DNA of 64,000 nucleotides from Streptomyces sp. NBC_01237 (GCF_035917275.1 NZ_CP108509.1:310001-374000); one strand, 5' to 3'; shown: positions 36,399-45,414, numbered from the stretch's first letter. Numbers and translations: made by a program. The notes: generated by a model not told the origin, from the sequence alone.

Positions 36399-37304
36399 AT
36401 GATGAGGGCAGCTCGTTTCCACCGGTTCGGGGGCCCGGAGGTCCTTGAGATCGTGGATCTCCCCGATCCGCATCCAGGCCCCGGCCAGGTCCGGATCGCG
36501 GTGCGCGCGGCCGGCGTCAACCCGAGCGACTGGAAGAAGCGCAAGGGCCTGATGGACGAGCAGCTCCCGCAGACCATGGGCCACGAGGCGGCGGGCGTTG
36601 TCGACGAACTCGGCGAGGGCACCCAGGACGTGGCCATCGGCGATCGTGTGTTCGGCTTCTCCGTCGAGGGTGCGGCACAGGCCGAACTGGCCGTACTGTC
36701 CTACTATGCACCGATCCCGCCGTCGCTTGATTTCCCCGGCGCTGCCGCGCTGCCGGCTGCCATCGAGACGGCCACGCGCGCGCTCGACCAGCTCGGCGTC
36801 GGGAGCGGCGACACTCTGCTCGTCAACGGCGCCTCCGGAAGCGTCGGCAGCGCCGCCGTTCAGCTCGCCGTGGTGCGCGGCGCGCGTGTGATCGGCACCG
36901 CCGGCCCGGCGAACCACGAGTACCTTCACTCGCTGGGGGCCGAGCCCGTCGCCTACGGCGCGGGCCTCGTCGAGCGGGTTCGCGCGCTTGCTCCCGGCGG
37001 CGTCGACCTGGCGCTCGATGTCGCCGGAAGCGGCGTACTGCCCGAGCTCATCGAGCTCGCGGACAGCCCGGAGCGCGTCGTCACCGTCGCCGACTTCAAC
37101 GGCGCGCAGGAGCACGGGGTGACGTTCAGCCGTGGGGACGCAGGCCGTGCGGTCCACGCACTCGCCGAGATCGGCGGGCTGATCGAGGCCGGACGCTTCT
37201 CGCTCCCGGTCGCGCGGACCTTCCCGCTCACCGAGATCGCGGAGGCCCACCGTGTCAGCGAGGACGGTCACGTACGCGGAAAGCTCGTGCTGCTGGTCGG
37301 CTGA
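36399..37304 (+). CDS. NADP-dependent zinc-free alcohol dehydrogenase/quinone oxidoreductase
   Basis: 301 residues of the medium-chain dehydrogenase superfamily: N-terminal GroES-like fold (RFHRFGGPEVLEIVDLPDPHPGPGQVRIAVRAAGVNPSDWKKRKG, GHEAAGVVDELGEG) and Rossmann domain with NADPH-binding LLVNGASGSVGSAAVQLAVVRGARVIGTA. No cysteine cluster for structural zinc is present, so it belongs to the zinc-independent quinone oxidoreductase branch. It reduces quinones or enones in the cytosol. GAGCGGAG precedes tandem ATG codons at 36399 and 36402. Confidence 0.9.
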   Translation: MMRAARFHRFGGPEVLEIVDLPDPHPGPGQVRIAVRAAGVNPSDWKKRKGLMDEQLPQTMGHEAAGVVDELGEGTQDVAIGDRVFGFSVEGAAQAELAVLSYYAPIPPSLDFPGAAALPAAIETATRALDQLGVGSGDTLLVNGASGSVGSAAVQLAVVRGARVIGTAGPANHEYLHSLGAEPVAYGAGLVERVRALAPGGVDLALDVAGSGVLPELIELADSPERVVTVADFNGAQEHGVTFSRGDAGRAVHALAEIGGLIEAGRFSLPVARTFPLTEIAEAHRVSEDGHVRGKLVLLVG

Positions 37305-37371
37305 TGCGGCTGATGCGGCTGCGACGAGCGTGCGCGACCCGGCTCGCCAGTGGCTGGTCGCCCAGTGGTGG

Positions 37372-37530
37372 ATGAGGTGTTGGAGGCGTCGGGGGTGGCC
37401 GCCTGGACGGCAGGCAGACACGACCCGTCGGCGATCCATGTTCGAATCAGTCGGCCTCGCCATGCATGACGGTGCGGAAGCCTTCCTGCAAGAGTTCGGC
37501 GGTGCGACTGTGAACGTCGGCCGGCCACCG
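37372..37530 (+). pseudogene. Fragment of a SUKH-3-type immunity gene
   Basis: One frame reads MRCWRRRGWPPGRQADTTRRRSMFESVGLAMHDGAEAFLQEFGGATVNVGRPP. This resembles the start of SUKH-3 family immunity proteins, in which GW-x-PGR-x-V/A-D-T precedes a W/F-E helix and an A-x-x-F-L-x-E-F-G-G motif. After position 37530 no frame continues the family, so the remaining ~100 residues are lost. The rest of the 37305-37836 gap holds a short direct repeat (GCTGATGCG at 37300-37317) and nothing else I recognise. Confidence 0.45.
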
Positions 37531-37836
37531 TGTTCTCGTCCGTCGCGGACACGGCACCCGCCACCGTCGTGGAGCTTCGGCGCAGCGCCGGGTGAGTGCT
37601 TGGCGCCGTCTCCGACGGCGGCAAGCCGCTCACTCGGTGTTCGTGTTCCCGGTGTGCTGTGGCGCCTTCCGAATGCGCGCACACCTGCTGTCCGTTCTCG
37701 CCACTCTCGTGAGCATGGCCGTGAGCCACGGAGCAGTCCCCTCCGCACTGCGGATCACGTTCCAAGTGATCTCGGCCGGTCGGCTCGCGATCCGGCTCAT
37801 CATCGTGCTCGGCGCTGCTGAAGCGAGTGCCCTGAA

Positions 37837-38670
37837 TCAGCAGTAGGGCCCTTGATCGGTGAGCGCGGTCGCCACGCGGGTCCACACGCTGAACTGCCGG
37901 TAGAGGTCGGGCAGAGTGCCGTCGGCCTGGATCGTGCGGCTGTCGACCGAGGTGACGCCGGGGATCCCCAGCAAGGTGGCGGCGACCGAGGTCGACTGCC
38001 AGCGGACGGCAAGCGTGGCCGTACGGTGGGCCGTCGCAGCAGCGCCGGTGGCCCGGCTGGTCAGGCTGTGGGCTGTCGCCCGCTCGATGGCTTGGCGCGC
38101 CTCGTCGATCGGGCGCAGTTCGGCGGCGAAGCGATCGCGCGCGTACTTCACGGCGACAGTGGTCACTCCGGAATCCCAATCGGTCATCTCGGCGCAGGCG
38201 GCGTCGTCGCCGGACAGCATCACGACCGGAACCCCCAGTGCGGTGGCAGTGGCGTGAGCCAGTCCAATCTCACCGACAGGCCGTCCGTCCAGCCACATGT
38301 CCTCGATCTCGTGCCCCATGAAGCTATGGCTCATCACCCCGTGCGCACCGGCACGGGCGTGGAATCCGATACAGATCAACGCGTCGTAGGAATCGTCGAG
38401 GCCCTCCAGCATGCCCATGACCTTGGGCCGACCACGGATCAGGCGGACGGCAGGATGCAGGGTCTCCGGGAGCAGGTTGCGCATCGGGCCGTGTGCGTCG
38501 TTGACCGTGACCTCGGTGGCTCCAGCTGTCATGACGCCACGGACAGCCGCGTTGACATCTTCCGTCATCATCACGCGGCCGTTTTCGTAGTCCCTGCCGC
38601 CGGGCTGAACATCCTCGGCGTCCACGAGTCCCGTGACGCCCTCCATGTCGGCGCTGATGTAGATCCGCAT
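37837..38670 (-). CDS. M55 family D-aminopeptidase (DppA-like)
   Basis: 277 residues. The family metal site shows in MRIYISADMEGVTGLV (Asp-x-Glu), VNDAHGPMRNL, ALICIGFHARAG and GVMSHSFMGHEIEDMWLDGRPVGEIG. DppA-type enzymes are zinc peptidases that release D-amino acids from peptides, for example in cell-wall peptide salvage. GGGGAG lies 9 nt before ATG 38670. No dipeptide transporter accompanies it here, unlike the Bacillus dpp operon. The stop lies beside the decayed region to its left. Confidence 0.85.
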   Translation of the reverse strand: MRIYISADMEGVTGLVDAEDVQPGGRDYENGRVMMTEDVNAAVRGVMTAGATEVTVNDAHGPMRNLLPETLHPAVRLIRGRPKVMGMLEGLDDSYDALICIGFHARAGAHGVMSHSFMGHEIEDMWLDGRPVGEIGLAHATATALGVPVVMLSGDDAACAEMTDWDSGVTTVAVKYARDRFAAELRPIDEARQAIERATAHSLTSRATGAAATAHRTATLAVRWQSTSVAATLLGIPGVTSVDSRTIQADGTLPDLYRQFSVWTRVATALTDQGPYC

Positions 38671-38902
38671 GCTGCCCACTCCCCAAGAGATGATCATCTG
38701 AAGGACGCAGGAAGCCTAACCGCCCGTTCCTGCCCATGCTTCGAGCTGCGCCCCGCTCGGGGTCAGGAGCGTCACGGCAGAGGAGCGGCTCGTCCGACAT
38801 GACCGCGCTCGGCACGGCATCCGCGACCACGCTGCGCCTGCGGTCGCGCAGGCGCAGTCTCCACCTGCCCATCGTGAGAACCGCCAGGCTATGTTCCCCT
38901 CC

Positions 38903-39229
38903 ATGGACCCGCTCACGTTCGACTACGAGAACCTTCATCTCCGCGTGGACCGGGGGGTTTTCGAGCTGTTCAATCTTGACAGCGCCGAGAGCACGTTCCG
39001 GATTCCCCTGCACTGGCTCGGGATGCTGGTGCACTACAAGAAGCCGGACAGGCCCGGTGAGTTGTTCTTCGGGGTCGTGCGCGATCCGCATGCCGCGCTC
39101 TACGGTACGGACCGGCTCGCTTTCAGGTACCGCTACTGCCCTGCGGTCCGGGTACCGCCAGGGGACGAGCCCTTGTTCCGCGCGTACTTCACTCAGGTGG
39201 CCATACTCGCCGACCGGCGGGTTGCCTGA
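38903..39229 (+). CDS. Hypothetical protein, ~108 aa
   Basis: MDPLTFDYENLHLRVDRGVFELFNLDSAESTFRIPLHWLGMLVHYKKPDRPGELFFGVVRDPHAALYG... is a compact, probably beta-rich protein that looks like a small PH-like or SUKH-like fold; no family is secure. ATG 38903 lies 7 nt after TATGTT (38890-38895), which would suit a leaderless start. ATG 38891 is an alternative. Confidence 0.6.
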   Translation: MDPLTFDYENLHLRVDRGVFELFNLDSAESTFRIPLHWLGMLVHYKKPDRPGELFFGVVRDPHAALYGTDRLAFRYRYCPAVRVPPGDEPLFRAYFTQVAILADRRVA

Positions 39230-39532
39230 CGTGGAATCAAAGGACTTCGCGCACGACCGCTTCGGTCTGCCGATCGATCACGGAGTCTTCGAGTCAGCGA
39301 ACTACCCCACCTGTCCGACCGCCTCATGGACCCCGTCCTGTGGCAGGAAAGCCGGCGCCATGCCCTCCCCACCGGCCTATCGGCCGCTTTCTGAGGCATC
39401 CCCGCCCGGGAACCGGTTTCGTTCTTCCGGAGGGGTGGTGCTGGAGCGAGGTCGACGGAACCATGGGGCAGCGGGCGGTATCCCCAGGGCGCGAAACGTG
39501 CCGTGGGGTACGGGGCGAACTTGAGGTGGGCC
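39230..39532. other. 303-bp gap, possibly a gene remnant
   Basis: A GTG-started frame at 39231 (VESKDFAHDRFGLPIDHGVFESANYPTCPTA...) looks protein-like for about 35 codons and then degenerates. It may be a decayed gene, but I recognise no family. Confidence 0.3.
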
Positions 39533-40963
39533 ATGCGTAGCTATGCCAGTGTGTTGGTCGGCAAACTGGGTTTCGCCACGCTCTGCTGCTTTCCTGTCCC
39601 CCTCGCCCTCCTCGTGGGATATGCCGCCTGGGATGCGGGTGAGGGCTGGGCCTGGATCGCGCTCGCCATCGGACTGGTCGGCTCCGCCTTGATCCCTGTC
39701 ATGGCCCTCAAGGACGCGCGGCAGCAATTCCCACGGATCACGCGCAGGGACCGGGTCGAGCACGCGAACGTCTCCTACGGGGACGACACTTTCGTGATGT
39801 GGGCGCCACGGTCGGAACACGGTCCGGCACAGGCGTGGTTGGCGCGGGCGGACGTCCTGGAGGCGTCACTCGTGCGATACGACCCCGACAACGAGGCGAC
39901 CTACACGACCTGTTTCGGTGACCTCACCCCCGACGAGTTCACGCCGCTGATCAGGCTGAAACTGCGGGTGCGTGACTCCGAGGAGGCCGATGGTGTCGAC
40001 GGGGCCGCCGGCTTCGAGATCACGGACACGTGGCGGGTACCGACCATGTGCCTTTCGGCCGTCACGGCGGGCCGCCTGATCGTCCTCGTCGACCCTGCCG
40101 CCGCCGGCACCCCGGCGGATCCGAAGGCTCTCGGGAAGGTCACGCCGCTTTGGCCCCGCAGCGCTCTGATGGCGGGCACGAGAACCAGCCGGATGATCGA
40201 CCTCGAAGGCCGGTGGACCGATGCCACCCGGCGCCCGGGTTGGCTGTTGCGACAGATGCGGATCGCGCGGGAAGCCGGAGGTGTCGAAATGGCCGGCGAC
40301 ACGATCGACCTCCGGCTCCTGGACACGCACACGGCAGCGCGTTACACCGCCTTGATCGCCCGTGACCGTGACTTCCCCGAGGACCGGGCGCCGGTGACCG
40401 AGCCGGGCGAGGAGCTCCGGTGGATCGTGGACAGTCTCCCGGGCGAGCCGGCAGCGTTCGGTTCCGTCAGCCGACGGTGGTCGCGCCGCGGTGGCGTTCT
40501 GGTGCGTGCCCGGTTCCTGCAGATGAGCGCCACAACCACCTTCCAGGTCCACGGCCCGGTACTCGACACGGTGCTGCGCATCCATCCCGGGGACGGGACA
40601 CCCCCGTTCGACGCCGCCCGGCGGCTGACGGTGCCGATGGACTACCTCTCGGTCCTGCACCGCACCAGAGAAGTCGTCCTCTACGCCGACCCGAACGGCA
40701 GGTCCTACGTCGTCGACTGGGCCCGCACCAACCTCCTCGCCGGCACCACCGCGGCCAAGGCCCTCGCCCCCGACGGCCAGGAACTCCCTGTTGCGGGGCG
40801 CCCTGATGTGATCTGGGCCCTGATGAACCTGCTGGCGTCCCACGGCCTCTCGAACCCGACTCCTGTCCTGGACCTCCGCGAGCGCAGGATGAGCGCGGTG
40901 GCGGGGAAGATGATGGAGGCGGTGCGGGGTGGTGGGACGCAGGTGAACGCCGCCCGGCTCTAG
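39533..40963 (+). CDS. Membrane-anchored protein of unknown function, 476 aa
   Basis: Two hydrophobic helices near the N-terminus (VLVGKLGFATLCCFPVPLALLVGYAAW; WAWIALAIGLVGSALIPVMAL) anchor a soluble region of ~410 residues. The soluble part has repeated beta motifs, for example FEITDTWRVPTMCLSAVTAGRLIVLVDPAA and a later LTVPMDYLSVLHRTREVVLYADPNGRSYVVDW. No catalytic motif is recognised. GAGG at 39523-39526 lies 6 nt before ATG 39533; an earlier GTG at 39503 lacks a site. The soluble domain is probably cytosolic, given the basic residues after the second helix. Confidence 0.75.
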   Translation: MRSYASVLVGKLGFATLCCFPVPLALLVGYAAWDAGEGWAWIALAIGLVGSALIPVMALKDARQQFPRITRRDRVEHANVSYGDDTFVMWAPRSEHGPAQAWLARADVLEASLVRYDPDNEATYTTCFGDLTPDEFTPLIRLKLRVRDSEEADGVDGAAGFEITDTWRVPTMCLSAVTAGRLIVLVDPAAAGTPADPKALGKVTPLWPRSALMAGTRTSRMIDLEGRWTDATRRPGWLLRQMRIAREAGGVEMAGDTIDLRLLDTHTAARYTALIARDRDFPEDRAPVTEPGEELRWIVDSLPGEPAAFGSVSRRWSRRGGVLVRARFLQMSATTTFQVHGPVLDTVLRIHPGDGTPPFDAARRLTVPMDYLSVLHRTREVVLYADPNGRSYVVDWARTNLLAGTTAAKALAPDGQELPVAGRPDVIWALMNLLASHGLSNPTPVLDLRERRMSAVAGKMMEAVRGGGTQVNAARL

Positions 40964-41069
40964 GCGGGTGCCGGCGAGCCGCGCCCGCCGACACATCCGG
41001 CCGGGCTCGGGAAACGACACGTCGTCGATCACCCACACCTCCGGGGGACTCGCCACTGCCCGGTCTCGC

Positions 41070-41951
41070 TCACACGTCTCTGCGTTGCACGACGTCGATG
41101 GCGACGACCGCCGCGAACAGGAGCCAGGCGACGCATACGATCCAGGCCTCGGTGACCGACACCGGGTACATGCCCGCGTTGTAGTCCCGCTCGGGATTCC
41201 GGACCAGCGCTTGCCACGCGGTGAGAGGCATCGCGTTACCGATCTCCTTGACCCACCGGTAGGTCTCGCCCTGGAAGAGCGTCGGCAACAGCAGAAGCAC
41301 ACCGACGACCGAGACGACGCTGCCGGCGGCGTGCCGGATGAGGGCGCCGAGCGCCATTCCGACGAGGGCGCACAGAGGGGCGAGGAGCGCGGAGGCGGCG
41401 ACGGCACGTACTGCCCCGGGGTCGCCGAGAGACATGCCGCGGTGGTCGTGGAGGATCGCCTGGGTCACACCGAAGGAGGCGCCCGCGACGACGGCGCCGA
41501 GGACGAACATGACCGCTGCCATGACGGACACCTTGGCCGCCATCAGCGAACGGCGCGCGGGGACGGCGGCGAATGTCGTACGGATCAGCCCGCTGGTGTA
41601 CTCGCCGAAGACCGCGAGGGCGCCGACGCTGCCGGTGACGACCATGAGGAGCTGCCAGGCCGGTTCGACGAAGGCGGTCGACAGCGGATCGAACAGCATC
41701 TGGGGCAGCTCGGGCAGTCCGGGCGGCGGTGCGGGCGGCAGTTCGGGCTGGTGTGCCAGCCGGTCGGCATTGGACCGGGCGGAGTTCGCATTGATCCCGA
41801 TGACGACCGGAGCGCCGCTTCCGAGAACCCAGAAGGTGGAGCGCAGCGACCACAGTTTGATCCACTCGGCTACGAGCAGGCCACGGAATCCGGCACGGGA
41901 ATCGACGGTGGCCGCGTACACCGTCGGCTCCGACGTCGTCGGTGTGGTCAT
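41070..41951 (-). CDS. ABC transporter permease (ABC-2 type)
   Basis: 293 residues with about six hydrophobic helices. A cytosolic N-terminus (GFRGLLVAEWIKLWSLRSTFWVLG) carries the E-W-x-K-L-x-S-x-R-S-T motif of this permease type. Further motifs are VFGEYTSGLIRTTFAAVPARRSLMAAK and a final LLFAAVVAIDVVQRRDV. It pairs with the ATPase whose stop codon overlaps its ATG (41948-41951). The module is divergent from a two-component system and probably exports a drug, peptide or lipid in response to it. Confidence 0.85.
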   Translation of the reverse strand: MTTPTTSEPTVYAATVDSRAGFRGLLVAEWIKLWSLRSTFWVLGSGAPVVIGINANSARSNADRLAHQPELPPAPPPGLPELPQMLFDPLSTAFVEPAWQLLMVVTGSVGALAVFGEYTSGLIRTTFAAVPARRSLMAAKVSVMAAVMFVLGAVVAGASFGVTQAILHDHRGMSLGDPGAVRAVAASALLAPLCALVGMALGALIRHAAGSVVSVVGVLLLLPTLFQGETYRWVKEIGNAMPLTAWQALVRNPERDYNAGMYPVSVTEAWIVCVAWLLFAAVVAIDVVQRRDV

Positions 41952-42859
41952 CGTGCTTCTCCTGAGCCGTATTCGACGCTGCCGGCGGTGAGTTCCATGA
42001 ACGCTTCCTCCAATGAGGCGGACCGAGGGGTGAGCTCGTACAACAGGACGCGATGGTGGAGGGCGAGTTCGCCGATGCGTTTCGCTCCCGGACCGGTCAC
42101 CGTGCACGAGCCGTCGTCCTCGCGGTGGACGCTTGCTCCTTCCGCGGCGAGGGCGGAGGTGAGACCGGCGACATCGGGCGTACGGACGGTCACACTCGGC
42201 CGGGCGCCACGCGCGGCGAACTCCTCCAGGCTCTCCGCGGCGATCAGCTCGCCCCGGCCGATGACGATCAACTGCTGGGCGGTGTGCTCCATCTCGCGCA
42301 TCAGGTGGCTGGAGACCAGCACGGTTCGGCCCTCGGCGGCCAGCCGGCGGAAGAGACCGCGCACCCACAGCACGCCGTCCGGATCCAGTCCGTTGAGCGG
42401 CTCGTCGAAGAGCAGTACGGGCGGGTCGCCGAGCAGCGCGACCGCGATGCCCAGCCGCTGCTTCATCCCCAGCGAGAAGCCTCCGATGCGACGCCGCGCG
42501 GCATCGGCCAGCCCGACCTCCTCCAGGACCTCGTCCACCCGGCGCCGGGGCAGCCCGTTGCTGTGCGCCAGGGCCGACAGATGCGCCCGCGCGGTGCGTC
42601 CGCCGTGCACGTCATGGGCGTCGAGCAACGCCCCGGCGTGCCGCAGCCCGCGCGGGAGTCCCCGGAACGGCTGCCCGTTGACGACGACGGTGCCACTGGT
42701 GGGCGAGTTCAGGCCGAGGATCATCCGCAGGGTGGTGGACTTGCCGGCGCCGTTCGGTCCGAGGAACCCGGTGACGCGGCCGGGGCGGACGGTGAACGTC
42801 AGGCCGCCGACCGCCTTGGTGTGGCCATATCTCTTGGTCAGTTCGTTGACTTCGATCAC
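41948..42859 (-). CDS. ABC transporter ATP-binding protein
   Basis: 303 residues from GTG 42859. Walker A GPNGAGKST, signature FSLGMKQR, Walker B VLLFDEPLNGLD, H-loop SSHLM and a C-terminal extension ending LEEAFMELTAGSVEYGSGEAR are present. It powers the permease encoded by the overlapping downstream gene. No strong ribosome binding site precedes GTG 42859, but the N-terminal IEVNELTKRYG fits family alignment best there. The closest relative in the window is the ATPase at 61874, which suggests an old duplication. Confidence 0.9.
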   Translation of the reverse strand: MIEVNELTKRYGHTKAVGGLTFTVRPGRVTGFLGPNGAGKSTTLRMILGLNSPTSGTVVVNGQPFRGLPRGLRHAGALLDAHDVHGGRTARAHLSALAHSNGLPRRRVDEVLEEVGLADAARRRIGGFSLGMKQRLGIAVALLGDPPVLLFDEPLNGLDPDGVLWVRGLFRRLAAEGRTVLVSSHLMREMEHTAQQLIVIGRGELIAAESLEEFAARGARPSVTVRTPDVAGLTSALAAEGASVHREDDGSCTVTGPGAKRIGELALHHRVLLYELTPRSASLEEAFMELTAGSVEYGSGEAR

Positions 42860-42978
42860 CCGGCCACGGTGTCGCAGGCCGTGCCCGCACGGCATCGTTC
42901 CGCGGGCCACACTCAGGATTCCCGTACAGCCCTGGGGCGTACGCCTGCGGGCCGATGCTCCGGCACCGGCCCCGCGCC

Positions 42979-42984
42979 TATGAT
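42979..42984 (+). promoter_or_regulatory. Candidate -10 box of the histidine kinase gene
   Basis: TATGAT lies 6 nt upstream of ATG 42991, the position expected for a leaderless transcript. The -35 region is weak. The 131-bp gap must also hold the divergent ABC promoter. Confidence 0.35.
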
Positions 42985-42990
42985 CGCGGC

Positions 42991-44181
42991 ATGAGCGCCT
43001 CACCCCGCGCCCCGCTCCCGCGGCGCACGCGACCGGCCGCGACGCGGGCCCTGGCCTGGTGCGGGGCTCTCTCCTATCCGATCCTGCTGTACGTTGCCGT
43101 GCTCAACGAGCATGAACCCACCGGCACGCGGCTGCTCCTGCCGACCGCGCTCGCGGTCCTGGCCGTCCCCCTGCTGCGCAGCCGACCACTGCCGACCCTG
43201 GTGCTGATCATGGCCGGCTCTTTCGCCGCGACGGCGACAGCGGCCTCGAAACTGGCAGCCTTCCCCTTCTCGTCGCCGGGACCCGCGTGGCAGATCGGCT
43301 TTGTGCAGGCTCTGGTGACCGATCTCGCCGTCGCCCGGATCGCCGCCACCCGGAGGCGTCGGACCGGGCTCGTCGGCGCCGTCGCGGCGCTTGCCGTGCA
43401 GATCGCCACCGCCTGCCACTACCGGACCGGGGTGGACGGCTTGGTCTCGGCCGTCGTCGTCCTGGTCCTGATGCTCGCCCTCGCCTGGATGAGCGGCTAT
43501 CTCGTCCAGGAGCGCCGCGAGCACGCCGACACGATGCGGGCGCAGGCCGCGGTACAGGCGGTCACCGCCGAGCGGCTACGGATCGCCCGCGAACTGCACG
43601 ACATGGTCGCGCACAGCATCGGCATCATCGCCATCCAGGCCGGCACCGGCCGCAGGGTCATCGCCACCCAGCCGGAGGAGGCGCGCAACTCTCTGGCCAT
43701 CATCGAAACCACCAGCAGGGACACCCTGGCCGGACTGCGGCGCATGCTCGGGGCACTCCGCAGGGCAGAGCAGGAGGGGGTGCTATCGGTCCCGGCCCCG
43801 GACCTGACGGGCATCGACGAGTTGGTCGCGACCACGAAGGACGGCGGTGTCCTGGCCGGCGTCGAGTGGCGGGGGGAGCGGCGCCCGCTGCCGGCGGACG
43901 TCGAACTGTCCGCCTTCCGCATCATCCAGGAGGGCGTCACCAACGTCGTGCGCCACGCGGGTACGGACGAGTGCCGGGTGCTCATCGACTATCAGGAGGA
44001 CGGACTGTTCATCGAGATCACCGACGACGGACGTCATCCCGTGGCCGCGGGCAGTGGGTACGGCATCATCGGGATGCGCGAGCGGACCGCCCTGCTGCAC
44101 GGTCAGTTCACCGCCGGTCCCCGGCCCGAAGGCGGCTTCCGCGTGGCGGCACGGCTTCCGGCACCGGCGGGGATGCGATGA
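42991..44181 (+). CDS. Sensor histidine kinase (HisKA_3/DesK-NarL type)
   Basis: 396 residues. Four or five membrane helices occupy residues ~20-165. The dimerisation helix carries His203 in RIARELHDMVAHSIGII, and the ATP-binding domain has FRIIQEGVTNVVRHAG (N-box) and GYGIIGMRERTALLHG (G-box). It autophosphorylates His203 in response to a membrane or envelope signal and passes the phosphate to the downstream regulator, whose ATG overlaps this stop (ATGA). It is divergent from an ABC exporter, a layout typical of antibiotic- or peptide-sensing modules. Confidence 0.95.
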   Translation: MSASPRAPLPRRTRPAATRALAWCGALSYPILLYVAVLNEHEPTGTRLLLPTALAVLAVPLLRSRPLPTLVLIMAGSFAATATAASKLAAFPFSSPGPAWQIGFVQALVTDLAVARIAATRRRRTGLVGAVAALAVQIATACHYRTGVDGLVSAVVVLVLMLALAWMSGYLVQERREHADTMRAQAAVQAVTAERLRIARELHDMVAHSIGIIAIQAGTGRRVIATQPEEARNSLAIIETTSRDTLAGLRRMLGALRRAEQEGVLSVPAPDLTGIDELVATTKDGGVLAGVEWRGERRPLPADVELSAFRIIQEGVTNVVRHAGTDECRVLIDYQEDGLFIEITDDGRHPVAAGSGYGIIGMRERTALLHGQFTAGPRPEGGFRVAARLPAPAGMR

Positions 44182-44849
44182 CGTATCCCCCGGTCCGTGT
44201 CGTGCTCGTCGACGACCAGCCGCTGGTGCGCGCCGGGTTGCGCGTACTCGTCGCGGACAGCGCCGGTCTTGAGATCGTCGGGGAGGCCGGCACGGGCGCC
44301 GGGGCGGTCCAGCTGGCCCAGGACGCCCGGCCCCACGTCGTCCTCATGGACATCCGTATGCCCGGCATGAACGGCATCGAGGCGACCCGGCTGATCACAG
44401 CAGGCCCGAGCACGGCACGGGTCCTCGTCCTCACCACCTTCGACGACGACGCATGCGTGTACGGCGCACTGCGCGCGGGCGCGAGCGGATTCCTCGTCAA
44501 GGACATGGACATGGACGACATCCTCGCCGCGATCCGTGTGGTCGCCGCCGGTGAGGCACTGATCGCGCCGAGCGTGACTCGCCGGCTGATCGAGGAGTTC
44601 GCGGCCCGCCCCGAACCCGTGTCCGCTCCCCCGCACGTGGCGCCCGAGAGCATCACCGGCCGGGAACGTGAGGTGCTCACCCTCGTCGGACGCGGGCTGT
44701 CCAACGACGAGATCGCCGCCCGGCTCTTCATCAGCCCGGCCACGGCCAAGGCTCACGTGAGACGGCTGCTCGCCAAGCTGGCCGCCCGTGACCGGGTGCA
44801 GCTGGTCATCATGGCGTACGAACTGGGCTTGGTATCGCCGTCGCGCTGA
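44178..44849 (+). CDS. Response regulator, NarL/LuxR type
   Basis: 223 residues. The receiver domain has the acidic pair VDDQ, phospho-acceptor Asp58 in VLMDIRMPG, TTFDDD and KDMD. The LuxR-type HTH lies at the C-terminus (ITGREREVLTLVGRGLSNDEIAARLFISPATAKAHVRRLLAKL). It probably activates the divergent ABC genes. Its stop abuts a truncated gene on the opposite strand. Confidence 0.95.
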   Translation: MTYPPVRVVLVDDQPLVRAGLRVLVADSAGLEIVGEAGTGAGAVQLAQDARPHVVLMDIRMPGMNGIEATRLITAGPSTARVLVLTTFDDDACVYGALRAGASGFLVKDMDMDDILAAIRVVAAGEALIAPSVTRRLIEEFAARPEPVSAPPHVAPESITGREREVLTLVGRGLSNDEIAARLFISPATAKAHVRRLLAKLAARDRVQLVIMAYELGLVSPSR

Positions 44850-45184
44850 GCCTGCTCGCTCTCGTGCGGGACCGTGTCACTCACCGGCTGCCCGGCTGTA
44901 CGGGCCAGGCCGGCGGCCGTACGGGCCAGAGCGGTCACGAGCTGATACTGCCGGCGGCTCGCCGCCCGCAACCGCCCGGCATCGAGCGCGCGATGGACCT
45001 CCCGCAGGTTCTCCCCCAACGCCAGGCAACTCTCCGCCTCCTGCGGCTGCTGACGGGCCAGAAGGTTCGCGGCCCACGCCGCCAGCACCGGCCGACGCAA
45101 CGCGGTGATGGCCTTCGGCCCGGCCTCTTCCTCCGCCTTCCGCGCCTCAGCGACGTACGCGTCCCGCCAGCCGCGACCATCCAC
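44850..45184 (-). pseudogene. Truncated gene remnant beside the response regulator
   Basis: From ATG 45184 the frame reads WRDAYVAEARKAEEEAGPKAITALRRPVLAAWAANLLARQQPQEAESCLALGENLREVHRALDAGRLRAASRRQYQLVTALARTA...GQPVSDTV. I recall this as the N-terminal part of a longer Streptomyces hypothetical protein (A-L-R-R-P-x-L-A-A-W-x-x-N-L-L motif). Similarity ends at about 44855, the end of the response regulator gene, and the expected C-terminal half is absent. The open frame runs into the antisense of the regulator, which is shadow sequence. Confidence 0.5.
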
Positions 45185-45296
45185 CCGAGATGCCGCGGGC
45201 GAGACGCCCCTCCGATACGGCGGGTGAGAGCATCGAAGAACGACCGGACGCTGCGACGTGGCAGGTCCGTGTACTCAACCACGTCCGGGTCGGCTG

Positions 45297-45414
45297 CGGT
45301 GCCGACGGGATTCGAACCCGCGGACAGAGGGGAGCAGGCCCGCCCCGTCTCCGTCACTCGCCGTGGGGGGACCTCGCCCACGGCGATCGCAATGGGCCGC
45401 TCTGCCACGGCACC
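45297..45414 (-). tRNA. tRNA-like sequence, class II, enlarged anticodon loop; isotype undetermined
   Basis: Read on the minus strand, 118 nt fold as follows: acceptor GGTGCCG/CGGCACC with G73, a 3-bp D-stem (GCA/TGC) with an AG...GG-containing loop, and a T-arm GCGGG-TTCGAAT-CCCGT with perfect T-loop. G73, the 3-bp D-stem and a long variable region suggest a serine-type ancestor. The anticodon stem TCGCC/GGCGA is intact but its loop is 19 nt and partly self-paired (GTGGG/CCCAC), with no U33-anticodon arrangement. The variable region is about 36 nt. It is therefore likely a tRNA pseudogene or a tRNA-like RNA and not a decoding tRNA. CCA is not encoded. Confidence 0.5.

Noticed and set aside
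45297..45414. Integration (att) site of a genomic island at the tRNA-like element
   Set aside because: No integrase gene and no direct repeat of the tRNA 3' end were seen in the window.
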